From: UBA8437 sp003445035
GTDB lineage: Bacteria; Planctomycetota; Planctomycetia; Planctomycetales; Planctomycetaceae
Direction: 5' to 3'
DNA: 8,279 bases
NCBI GenBank assembly: GCA_937901285.1
Contig: CALCHI010000076.1
Coordinates: forward strand, 1 to 8,279
Notes under the pieces: generated by a model
The model's database searches: none
Told to the model about the DNA's origin: nothing
The model's input: only the letters and a program-made list of their open reading frames with translations
Shown: positions 1 to 6,192 of the stretch, one piece after another
Numbering within the stretch: position 1 is the first letter of the stretch
Layout: every line of letters starts with the position of its first letter
Program-made: the position numbers and the translations under genes

Positions 1-870
1 AATCCGCTCGTCGGCCACCCCCGCCGCTACGGATTTCGAATCCGCCGGTACGAACCGACCCGAGAGTGCCCAGCCGGTGGCCAGGCCGTGAAAAGCCACG
101 GGCTGCTTCAGCCGCTCGGTCACCTCGTATTCCACCACCACTGGCGACGTGGCCCCGGCGTCGGTCGGCCGACACGGGTCGACCAGCCGCCCACTCTCCC
201 CGGCCGAGGCCCTCATTGCCACGGCCGGCAACTCACCGGAAATCACCACGCCGTGAGCGGCCTGAGGATCACTGTTGACGAAAACGACTTTCTGACCCGG
301 CCGCACCGGTATGTCGATTCGATCGACCCCACGAGACACCTCGGTTCCACCGATTCGCATTCGCCAACTGAACGGCCGTTCCGGAAGTGTGTGCATCGAC
401 ACGGGCCAGTGATCCACCCGAACCCCCTTGACCTGGATCGACACCCCGAGATCCCCACCCAACCGTCCCGGCTGAAACCATCCGAACAGTTGACGGAGTT
501 CTCCGGCCGGCACATCAACCGGGGGTGCCACGAAGGCCGCGGTCCGTTCGGCCGGATCCGCCGTCGCCAGTACCAGCCGGACCGGATTCCCGGTCTTGCC
601 ACCCGAGACAACCACGCGAACCGGTGCCCACTTGCCAACCTTGATCCACCCGCCAAGTCCCACCGCAACGGAGCGAATCACAGGCTGGTCGGCCGAGATC
701 TCCTGGCCAACCGCCACACCTCCACCCGTGGCCAGCCAAGCCACCAGCAGCACCCCCACCGGGATAGCCTGCCAGTCCAGCCGGCTCCAACGACGGGGCT
801 GAGGATTCACGTGGGCTCTCGGTCGGATCGGGGATTCGAACACGAAAAATGGGGGGGCAAATGTGATCAT
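1..870 (-). CDS. Secreted or membrane-anchored protein of unknown function, N-terminal part (runs off left edge)
   Basis: Reading leftward from ATG at 870-868, the frame stays open for 290 codons to position 1, with no stop inside the window. The other two minus frames hold only Arg/Trp/Gly-rich shadow translations. Seen: a basic stretch (about residues 21-34), a hydrophobic segment (36-50, VGVLLVAWLA) and a likely signal-peptide end near GVAVGQ (51-56). A beta-rich region follows, starting IRSVAVGLGGWIKVGKWAPVR (65-85) and continuing with alternating hydrophobic strands. The KVGxWxPV phrase recalls the N-termini of large planctomycete membrane proteins, some of which lie near Bat/MoxR-type clusters (family impression, not verified). 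The start is uncertain. GTG at 810-808 has GAGAG five bases upstream and gives a more typical signal-peptide length, whereas ATG 870 has only a weak GGA. Function unknown; the protein presumably acts in the membrane or outside the cytoplasm. Confidence 0.8.
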   Translation of the reverse strand, partial: MITFAPPFFVFESPIRPRAHVNPQPRRWSRLDWQAIPVGVLLVAWLATGGGVAVGQEISADQPVIRSVAVGLGGWIKVGKWAPVRVVVSGGKTGNPVRLVLATADPAERTAAFVAPPVDVPAGELRQLFGWFQPGRLGGDLGVSIQVKGVRVDHWPVSMHTLPERPFSWRMRIGGTEVSRGVDRIDIPVRPGQKVVFVNSDPQAAHGVVISGELPAVAMRASAGESGRLVDPCRPTDAGATSPVVVEYEVTERLKQPVAFHGLATGWALSGRFVPADSKSVAAGVADERI

Positions 871-872
871 AG

Positions 873-913
873 GCGATCCGTCGACAGGCCGGAAACCCTC
901 GACGATCGCTTTT
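873..913 (+). terminator. Bulged 11-bp hairpin followed by TTTT between two divergent genes
   Basis: GCGATC (873-878) pairs with GATCGC (904-909), and GTCGA (880-884) pairs with TCGAC (899-903), leaving C879 as a single bulge and a 14-base loop. On the plus strand TTTT (910-913) follows directly, which is the shape of an intrinsic terminator. There is no plus-strand gene upstream, however, since the neighbour at 1-870 is on the minus strand. It could stop antisense transcription entering the PGK-like gene, or be a leader structure of the minus-strand gene, whose ATG lies two bases from the stem. The rest of 871-1004 holds a TTGACG box (923-928) without a good -10 partner. The PGK-like start has a weak AGG at 993-995. 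Confidence 0.4.
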
Positions 914-1004
914 CCTCCTGCCTTGACGATGGCCAACCTTACCGTTTACCCCATACTTCACGGGTCCCGACAATCCTGGTTGCCCTCCCCCCCAGGTTCT
1001 TCAC

Positions 1005-2420
1005 ATGACTATCTCAATTGACGAAACGATCCGCTGGTGCTCCGCCCTGGTCGGATCCTCTGACGATATTCCCCCGCTGGAAACTTGCCTCGAAGCCATT
1101 CCCTCGCTCGACTCGCTGAGCGACGTTCCGGCCGGATCCCGTGTGCTCGTCCGGGGCGACACGGATGTCGTTGTTGGAAGCGACGGAACGATTGACAACG
1201 ACGTTCGCCTCCAATCGCTTGTTGAAACGCTCAGCTACGGCAGCCAGCGGGGATGGGTGCAACTGGTCTATGGACACCGGGGCCGTGATCCCGAGCTGTC
1301 CCTGGAGCCGGTCGCCCGTCACCTCGAAACACTTCTGCCCCGGGAAGCCCGCGGGGAGCAACCCGTCGCATTCGTGGGTGATTGGCTTGATGACGACACC
1401 GGCGGTGTGCTCACATCAGCTGCCGATCACGTGGCCAACCTGCCCGATGGCTCAATCGCCGTGCTCGAAAACACCCGGCGCTACACACTCGAACAGGCCC
1501 TGTGGGAGGCCGGCGATGACACGCTGGCGGACATCGCTCCGAGACTGGCCAACTACGTCAACACGGTCACCGAGAAACTGGGTCGGGTGCATGTCAACGA
1601 GGGCTTTGCCGCCTCGAACCGGGATCTCTCGAGCACGCTCGTCCCACTGGGCTGCGACCACGTCGCGCTGGGGCACTACGTCGACACCGAACTCACCCGA
1701 CACGTCACCCGTACCCGACAGGCCGACCTGGTCGTCTTCAGCGGCATCAAGATCAACAAGCTGGATGATCTCGAACAGATTCTCGCCCGGGGCACCGTCC
1801 GGATGGTGATCGCCGCCGGCGGACTGGCACTGGCCCTGAAAGTGGCGGCGGCTCGGCAGTCCGGAAGCGAATTCGGACTCGGACTCGCCGGCGATCCAAC
1901 ACACTCGAAAATCCATATTCCCCCGGAACGGATCAAGCAGGCCGAACGGATGTACCGCAGGGGACTCGAAGCCGGAATCGAATTTGTACTGCCGGTCGAT
2001 TTCGTTCTCGGAGACGGTTCGGCCAGCCCGACGATCCCCGATGGAGAGGCTCAATTTGACGTCGGCCCGGCAACCCGAGTCGAACAGGCCGACGCCGTCG
2101 GCCGATTTCTGGACTTCCATCGTCGGCAGGTCGAATCCGGAGGACGACCCGCAATCGCCTTCCACAACGGCGTGTTCGGACTGTTCGAAGAGGAGGCTTT
2201 CGAGACGGGAACTCGTGAGTTCATCGGACAACTCAAACGCATGACCGAATCGGGAATCGAGGTCTACGTGGGTGGCGGCGAGGGGGGGACCGCACTGGCC
2301 CGTTACGGACAACCCGACTGGGTGACCCATTGCTTCACCGCCGGAGGCACAATCCTCAAGGCGCTCGGCAACGAACCGATCCCCTATATCAACGCGCTGT
2401 ACCGGAAAGTCACCGGATAG
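1005..2420 (+). CDS. pgk: Divergent phosphoglycerate kinase family protein (471 aa)
   Basis: PGK transfers phosphate between 1,3-bisphosphoglycerate and ADP in glycolysis in the cytosol. At 471 residues this protein is about 70 longer than usual bacterial PGKs; about 45 of the extra residues precede the first strand. PGK landmarks in order: VLVRGDTD (47-54, substrate Asp52), NDVRL (65-69, Arg68 equivalent to catalytic Arg38 of yeast), GHRGR (90-94), ENTRRY (155-160, Arg158), VNEGFAASNR (197-206, Arg206), SGIKINKL (246-253, Lys249), AAGGLALALK (270-279), LPVDFVLGDG (329-338), HNGVFGLFEEE (387-397), GGGEGGTA (423-430) and FTAGGTILKAL (444-454). The 3-phosphoglycerate-binding basic residues thus appear kept. 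Several near-invariant positions are changed: RVDxNVP to RGDTDVV, WNGPMGVFE to HNGVFGLFE, GGGD[ST] to GGGEGGT. Membership of the family is clear by motif order. Whether it is the housekeeping glycolytic enzyme or a paralogue with another substrate cannot be decided here. It converges on the uracil glycosylase gene 39 bases downstream, with no strong terminator between them. Confidence 0.85.
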   Translation: MTISIDETIRWCSALVGSSDDIPPLETCLEAIPSLDSLSDVPAGSRVLVRGDTDVVVGSDGTIDNDVRLQSLVETLSYGSQRGWVQLVYGHRGRDPELSLEPVARHLETLLPREARGEQPVAFVGDWLDDDTGGVLTSAADHVANLPDGSIAVLENTRRYTLEQALWEAGDDTLADIAPRLANYVNTVTEKLGRVHVNEGFAASNRDLSSTLVPLGCDHVALGHYVDTELTRHVTRTRQADLVVFSGIKINKLDDLEQILARGTVRMVIAAGGLALALKVAAARQSGSEFGLGLAGDPTHSKIHIPPERIKQAERMYRRGLEAGIEFVLPVDFVLGDGSASPTIPDGEAQFDVGPATRVEQADAVGRFLDFHRRQVESGGRPAIAFHNGVFGLFEEEAFETGTREFIGQLKRMTESGIEVYVGGGEGGTALARYGQPDWVTHCFTAGGTILKALGNEPIPYINALYRKVTG

Positions 2421-2459
2421 GCGACTCCGGGGAGGAACGCGTCGGCCCGATTGGACCGC

Positions 2460-3185
2460 TCACTGGTTCCCGGTCAGCGTCACTCCCATGTCGGCGAACA
2501 ACATCTGCATGTCCTCCCAGACATCCTTCTTCGCCGAAGGATTTCTCAACAGGTAGGACGGGTGATAGGTGCACAACACCTTCGCCGCACCGTACTCAAA
2601 GAACTTCCGTCTCAACCGGCCGATCGTTTCGGTCGAGTCCAACAGGTTCTTTGCCGCCACCGAGCCCCAGCAGACAATGTACTCAGGCGCGACCGCAGTG
2701 ATCTGGGCATCCAGGAACTCGCGACAGTTCCCCGCTTCCTCCGGCGACGGGTTGCGGTTCCCCGGCGGTCGGCACTTGAGGATATTGCAGATATAGATCT
2801 GTTCACGTTGCAGTCCACAAGCGGTGATGATCTTGTCGAGCAGTTTGCCCGCGCGGCCGACGAACGGTTCACCCAGACGATCTTCGTCCGCTCCGGGTGC
2901 CTCGCCGACGAACAGGATCTTCGCATCGGGATCACCGACACCAAAGACCGTCTGGGTCCTCGTTTCCGCCAATTCCTGACAACGCTGGCAAGCGGCAACC
3001 GACCGCGCCATCTCCTCCAGGCCACCCGCCCCACCTGGGGGATCATCGCCTCCGGCAATCGGCATCTCACTGTCTTTCGGTTGGAGAACCACGGATTCGA
3101 CCGGCCGAGCCAGGTGAGTGACCCCGGACCGCTCGAGACTTTCCAGCAATTGACGACCGGCGCGGGCCGATGGTGAGTCGATCAT
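2460..3185 (-). CDS. udg: Family 4 uracil-DNA glycosylase with 4Fe-4S cluster
   Basis: Removes uracil from DNA (deaminated cytosine) as the first step of base-excision repair. With start ATG 3185-3183 the protein has 241 residues. Seen: motif A GEAPGADED (94-102) continuing to G-x-PFVGRAG (105-113); NILKCRPPGNRNP (134-146); and HPSYLLR (208-214) with the His of the C-terminal motif. Four cysteines sit at C66, C69, C138 and C154. The CxxC pair and the 16-residue step between the last two match the Fe-S ligands of family 4 enzymes. The first 55 or so residues (LLESLERSGVTHL, then a Gly/Pro linker) are an extension before the core, of unknown role. The start is chosen because ATG overlaps the TGA of the upstream HEAT gene (ATGA) and has AGGGA upstream; an in-frame ATG at 3224 lies inside the upstream gene and is less likely. 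The gene is probably co-transcribed and translationally coupled with the HEAT-protein gene. Confidence 0.95.
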   Translation of the reverse strand: MIDSPSARAGRQLLESLERSGVTHLARPVESVVLQPKDSEMPIAGGDDPPGGAGGLEEMARSVAACQRCQELAETRTQTVFGVGDPDAKILFVGEAPGADEDRLGEPFVGRAGKLLDKIITACGLQREQIYICNILKCRPPGNRNPSPEEAGNCREFLDAQITAVAPEYIVCWGSVAAKNLLDSTETIGRLRRKFFEYGAAKVLCTYHPSYLLRNPSAKKDVWEDMQMLFADMGVTLTGNQ

Positions 3186-4474
3186 TTTGATCCCTGCTGG
3201 AAAGCCAGCCACCAGAGTTGCCACGCCCGACGGTTGTAACCGGGCCCGTCGTGTTCGGTCAGTTTCTTCAGTGCCGCCAACACCTCGGGATTCTCACGAT
3301 CGACGACCACCGAGATCACCTGGGTTTCCCTTTCGGAAAACTGGGGTGGCAGGATCACGACGCCGAACGGAAAACGCCCCGCCTGCATACCGCTGATCAC
3401 CTCCGGTGGCACACCAAAGCCCTGGGCCACCGCCGGGTGCACCGGTGTGCCGTCCCGGGCAACCGCGAAACTGGGATGCCGACTGCCCGGTACCCGGACC
3501 CGATAAACGTGGCGGGTCACCAGTGCCACGATCAGGTGTGGCACCGCCGCCAGGTCGCCACACTGGCCCAGCAGGACCGCGGCTCGACGAACAACCTCAT
3601 TGGACCCATCACCCAGGGCGGCAATCGCAAACGGAACAGCCGCACCCAACCGATTCGAGCCAATCGCATTCCTCGCCTGCCCACGGACCGCGTAGCTGGC
3701 ATCTCGCAACACCAGTCCCACCAATGGCCCAACCGGCGCCGGACCGGGAATGCCACCCAGCACCCGAGCCAGAAGTCCGCGGGTCGTCGGCACATCGTCG
3801 CGGCCGAGGATCCTCACCAGAGGCACCACAGCAGCCGGGTCCGAAATCCCCAGCAGTTCGTCTCGCCCTCTCGCCTGCTGGACCGGGTCCCTGGTCTTCA
3901 TCCACCTGTGCCAGATTCGAATCTGCGAAAACCACTTGCGGTAGGCCGCGGCTCCGATCGTGTTCACCTGGAGGTCATCACGTTGCTGAGGCGTCATGTA
4001 ACGGCCGCGAAAACGGACCAGGCCCCGCGACTCCATGAACTCCTCCCGGGTCATCCACTTCCCGTCTCGCAGGGTGTGCCTCAGCCCGTAGTGAGCCTGC
4101 TTGTGTCCGGGATCCAGTGAAACAACCCGCTCCAAATGCTCCCGCCGCTGGCCAGGCAATCGCTGCTTGCGACACCACTCAGCCAATTCCCAGTGACCCT
4201 CCGCCGTGTCCGACTCGGACGCCACCCGCTCAGCACGCATTTCATACTGCTCGACCTTCAACGGCCGTCGAGCTACCAACCTCACTCGTTCGCCCGACAC
4301 CTCGACTCGACTCCCGGCCAACGTCCTCATCACGATCGTCTCGCCCGGTGTCCGGGTCACCGCCCCCAGCAGTTCTCCTCGCAACTCACCACCGTTTTCC
4401 AGCCGGATCACGTCAGCCGAAAGTCCGTTCGCCAGGGACGACAGGATCCAGGCAACGGCGGTGACTCTCCACAT
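3182..4474 (-). CDS. Exported HEAT-repeat protein with SH3-like and TPR-like N-terminal parts
   Basis: The protein has 430 residues from ATG 4474-4472. That start has GAGGGG close upstream and opens directly on a signal peptide (MWRVTAVAWILSSLANGLSA, 1-20); the frame extends further upstream to 4666, but that part is Arg/Ser/Asp-rich and has no such features. Seen in order: a small beta domain VIRLENGGELRGEL to VEVSGERV (22-64); a TPR-like helical pair around EGHWELAEWCRKQRL and HLERVVSLDPGHKQAHYGL (92-131); a KWMTREEFMESRG/VRFRGRYMTPQQ linker (139-164); HEAT-type helices (about 206-320, for example DPAAVVPLVRIL, PVGPLVGLVLRDASYAVRGQARNAIG, AVPFAIAALGDGSNEVVRRAAVLLG, AVPHLIVAL); a beta-strand section (323-392); and a last helix pair ending GYNRRAWQLWW (412-422). 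This looks like a protein-binding scaffold outside the cytoplasm; the partner is unknown. It is first in a likely operon with the uracil glycosylase (four-base overlap), although one product is exported and the other acts on DNA. Confidence 0.85.
   Translation of the reverse strand: MWRVTAVAWILSSLANGLSADVIRLENGGELRGELLGAVTRTPGETIVMRTLAGSRVEVSGERVRLVARRPLKVEQYEMRAERVASESDTAEGHWELAEWCRKQRLPGQRREHLERVVSLDPGHKQAHYGLRHTLRDGKWMTREEFMESRGLVRFRGRYMTPQQRDDLQVNTIGAAAYRKWFSQIRIWHRWMKTRDPVQQARGRDELLGISDPAAVVPLVRILGRDDVPTTRGLLARVLGGIPGPAPVGPLVGLVLRDASYAVRGQARNAIGSNRLGAAVPFAIAALGDGSNEVVRRAAVLLGQCGDLAAVPHLIVALVTRHVYRVRVPGSRHPSFAVARDGTPVHPAVAQGFGVPPEVISGMQAGRFPFGVVILPPQFSERETQVISVVVDRENPEVLAALKKLTEHDGPGYNRRAWQLWWLAFQQGSK
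3191..3195 (-). promoter_or_regulatory. Ribosome binding site of the uracil glycosylase gene
   Basis: On the minus strand AGGGA lies five bases before the ATG at 3185-3183, inside the last codons of the HEAT-repeat gene. It supports the ATGA-overlap start rather than the in-frame ATG 39 bases further upstream. Confidence 0.6.
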
Positions 4475-4478
4475 CGCC

Positions 4479-4484
4479 CCCCTC
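4479..4484 (-). promoter_or_regulatory. Ribosome binding site deciding the HEAT-gene start
   Basis: GAGGGG on the minus strand, four bases before ATG 4474-4472. It is a strong Shine-Dalgarno match and, with the signal peptide that follows, argues for this start over the in-frame ATG at 4666. Confidence 0.6.
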
Positions 4485-4579
4485 ACAATCGATCTGTCTG
4501 GACCACCTGTCACGACCCGTCCCCTCGCCCACCCACTTCGACCGCACGACCGACTGTCGTGACGGCCGGGGCAGTCGGC

Positions 4580-4619
4580 GGAATTGTACCGGTCGAACCA
4601 CCGCGAATCCAACAATTCC
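4580..4619. repeat. 8-bp perfect inverted repeat framing the minus-strand promoter candidate
   Basis: GGAATTGT (4580-4587) and ACAATTCC (4612-4619) are exact reverse complements separated by 24 bases, centre to centre 32 bp (about three helical turns). The AT-rich arms stand out from GC-rich surroundings. One arm overlaps the -10 and the other touches the -35 of the candidate promoter. It could be a pair of operator half-sites or a hairpin in the transcript of the plus strand; chance is not excluded. Confidence 0.4.
4583..4612 (-). promoter_or_regulatory. Candidate sigma-70-type promoter for the HEAT/uracil glycosylase operon
   Basis: On the minus strand, TTGGAT (4612-4607) is followed after 18 bases by TACAAT (4588-4583), a five-of-six match to TATAAT. 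This would start transcription near 4576 and leave a leader of about 100 bases before the HEAT start. The -35 box matches only three of six bases. Confidence 0.35.
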
Positions 4620-4781
4620 CGGTCTCGCTCACCGTCGTTCCGCTTCGACTCTCGGCCACGTTTCACTCCGGTCGACTGAAGAGAGGATAGGCGGTGGCAG
4701 CCTCTGGCTCACCCACGCCTCACCGGGGTACACTTCAGACCGGCCCCGCAACACACCGCATCCTTCGACGATCGACCCACC

Positions 4782-6098
4782 ATGACACAGTCCCGATCAT
4801 TTTCCACAACCCTGGCCCTTTCCCTGGCATTGTCACTGGTCACGCTGGCCCCGTCCCCTGCGTCGGCCCAACAGGGCATCAGAGGCCAGGTTCTGCCCTC
4901 CCACACCATGCTCCGCCGCCACGGACTGGTTCGCATGTGGTGGGGCCAGGCCAAGCTTGACCCCAGCCGGGACGTCGTCGCCCACATAGTCGTCGATGAG
5001 GACATCGTGGTGGTGCAGGCCACCAGCGGGACCGTCACCGCATTCGACAACGAATCCGGGCGACGGATCTGGTCGGCACAACTGGGGCCACGCGACGCTC
5101 CGAGTCAACCGGCGGTCACCAATCGCGACTTCGCCTTCATCCCCTCGGCACGCAGACTCTATTGCCTCGACAAGTTCTCCGGCGAACTGCTGTGGGAACT
5201 CAAACTGCCTCGCACCCCCTCGACCAGTCCCGCGGTCAGCGAGGACCAGATCTTCTACGGCTCGCACGACGGCAGCATCTTCGCCTTCGATCTGCACAGG
5301 ATTCGTGAACTGTATCTGAAAAACGAACTGTCCAAGTGGGGATTCCTGGCACGGCAGTGGCGATACAAGACCGGCAAACAGATCACAACACCGCCGATCG
5401 TGACCAATCGAGTCGTCAATTTCGCCAGCCTCGACAACTCGCTCTACAGCATCACTGCCGGTTCACCACGTCTGCAATGGCAGTCGGAAACCGATTCACC
5501 GGTCTCCGCTCCCATCACCTATCACGGCGGTTTCCTCTACATCGCCTGTGAGGACTTCAATCTCTACTGCCTCAACGCCGAAAACGGAAACTCACGCTGG
5601 CAGCCATTCCCGTCGGGATTCCCGATCCGCCGAACGCCCAGGGTGATCGGTCAGCAGGTGTTCATTTTCCCCAACTCCGGCGGACTGTTCGCGCTCTCGG
5701 CACTGACAGGCAAGCGGACCTGGTGGCGGCACGGCATCGAGGAGTATGTCGGCGCGTCTCATCAGAGGCTCTATACCGCCGACCACGTTGGCAACATCGT
5801 GATCCTCCGCCGCAAAGACGGTGCCGTACTGGGCACCATGCCCCTGAGGCAGTTCGGAGTCAAATTCCCCAACAACCGGACCGACAGACTGTTCCTGGCA
5901 ACCAACAGCGGCCTACTGGTCGCCATCCGTGAGGCGGGTGCGGACCGCGAGTTCCCCACCTACCACCAAAACCCGGACCTGTTGCCGATCCTCCCCGAAT
6001 TCGCACCCGAGACTCCTGCACCGGCTGCTCCGGCACAGCCCGCCGCTCCGGCAGCACCCGCGGGCGACAACGGAACCACCACGACCCCGAACAACTGA
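4782..6098 (+). CDS. Exported PQQ-like eight-bladed beta-propeller protein (BamB-like fold)
   Basis: 438 residues. A clear signal peptide (LALSLALSLVTLAPSPASA, 11-29) has an AxA site before QQ. Eight propeller repeats can be picked out by their 'V..D..V..ASxDG.L.ALDxxTG..W' pattern, starting near residues 66, 109, 149, 204, 242, 285, 324 and 366; good examples are GTVTAFDNESGRRIW (83-97), RLYCLDKFSGELLW (125-138), LYCLNAENGNSRW (261-273) and GLFALSALTGKRTWW (301-315). The third blade carries a longer insert (about 171-196). The C-terminus (410-438) is a low-complexity Ala/Pro stretch ending in Thr/Asn. The fold is that of BamB and PQQ-repeat proteins. It should act outside the cytoplasm, as a binding or assembly protein or a dehydrogenase-like protein. 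I see no catalytic module, so BamB function is not claimed. The start is set by the signal peptide; no clear ribosome binding site precedes it. purH follows 94 bases downstream but seems to have its own promoter. Confidence 0.88.
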   Translation: MTQSRSFSTTLALSLALSLVTLAPSPASAQQGIRGQVLPSHTMLRRHGLVRMWWGQAKLDPSRDVVAHIVVDEDIVVVQATSGTVTAFDNESGRRIWSAQLGPRDAPSQPAVTNRDFAFIPSARRLYCLDKFSGELLWELKLPRTPSTSPAVSEDQIFYGSHDGSIFAFDLHRIRELYLKNELSKWGFLARQWRYKTGKQITTPPIVTNRVVNFASLDNSLYSITAGSPRLQWQSETDSPVSAPITYHGGFLYIACEDFNLYCLNAENGNSRWQPFPSGFPIRRTPRVIGQQVFIFPNSGGLFALSALTGKRTWWRHGIEEYVGASHQRLYTADHVGNIVILRRKDGAVLGTMPLRQFGVKFPNNRTDRLFLATNSGLLVAIREAGADREFPTYHQNPDLLPILPEFAPETPAPAAPAQPAAPAAPAGDNGTTTTPNN

Positions 6099-6121
6099 TC
6101 CGGCGGCAAAGGCCAGCGGGT

Positions 6122-6150
6122 TTGAATTGGCTCGCCGACGTCAGTACGAT
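6122..6150 (+). promoter_or_regulatory. Candidate sigma-70-type promoter of purH
   Basis: TTGAAT (6122-6127) and TACGAT (6145-6150) are separated by exactly 17 bases, each matching four of six consensus positions. Transcription would start near 6157, giving a leader of about 36 bases. This suggests purH can be expressed independently of the propeller gene. Confidence 0.45.
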
Positions 6151-6161
6151 CGCGCCCCGAA

Positions 6162-6175
6162 ACGGATGGATCCGT
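6162..6175. repeat. 14-bp palindrome in the purH leader, possible operator
   Basis: ACGGAT-GG-ATCCGT is a perfect six-base inverted repeat with a two-base centre, lying between the predicted transcription start and the ribosome binding site of purH. The centre is too short for a stable RNA hairpin, so a binding site for a dimeric regulator is the more natural reading. It does not resemble the E. coli PurR box. Chance occurrence is possible. Confidence 0.3.
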
Positions 6176-6178
6176 AAC

Positions 6179-6185
6179 GGGAGAG
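6179..6185 (+). promoter_or_regulatory. Ribosome binding site of purH
   Basis: GGGAGAG lies seven bases before the ATG at 6193. It confirms the chosen purH start. Confidence 0.65.
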
Positions 6186-6192
6186 TCATTTC

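Larger units (their letters stand above)
4475..4781. other. Divergent intergenic region between HEAT and propeller genes
   Basis: About 307 bases without a supported gene. It contains a minus-strand promoter candidate (4583-4612) framed by an inverted repeat (4580-4619), both listed separately. For the plus-strand propeller gene there is only a weak candidate: TACACT (4729-4734) as -10, with TGGCTC (4705-4710) 18 bases upstream as a poor -35. Open frames crossing it (for example 4694-4960 plus) are rich in Pro/His/Arg and have no homology that I recognise. No good ribosome binding site precedes the ATG at 4782. Confidence 0.5.

Noticed and set aside
923..951. TTGACG with TTACCC as a promoter for the PGK-like gene
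   Set aside because: The -35 box is good (five of six), but no acceptable -10 lies at 16-18 bases; CATACT (952-957) is 23 bases away.
243..973. Minus-strand open frames at 243-668 and 515-973
   Set aside because: They are out of frame with the continuous 290-codon reading from 870, and their Arg/Trp/Ser/Gly-rich products lack any recognisable domain.
88..1008. Plus-strand open frame of 306 codons
   Set aside because: It lies opposite the minus-strand secreted-protein gene, whose translation has a signal peptide and balanced composition. The plus frame is His/Arg/Pro-rich, a typical antisense shadow in GC-rich DNA.
1452..2330. Minus-strand open frame of 292 codons
   Set aside because: Antisense to the PGK-like gene, whose family motifs are clear; the antisense product shows no domain.
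2409..2459. Terminator between the convergent PGK-like and glycosylase genes
   Set aside because: Only a five-base CCGGA/TCCGG pairing that includes the stop codon can be drawn, with no T-tract.
2451..3176. Plus-strand open frame of 241 codons
   Set aside because: Fully antisense to the uracil glycosylase gene, which carries intact motifs and the four Fe-S cysteines.
3218..4120. Plus-strand open frame of 300 codons
   Set aside because: Antisense to the HEAT gene; the composition is His/Pro/Arg-rich with no domain.
4475..4666. 64-residue N-terminal extension of the HEAT protein to ATG 4666
   Set aside because: The extension is Arg/Ser/Asp-rich, would bury the signal peptide internally and overlaps the promoter candidate. 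The ATG at 4474 has a strong ribosome binding site.
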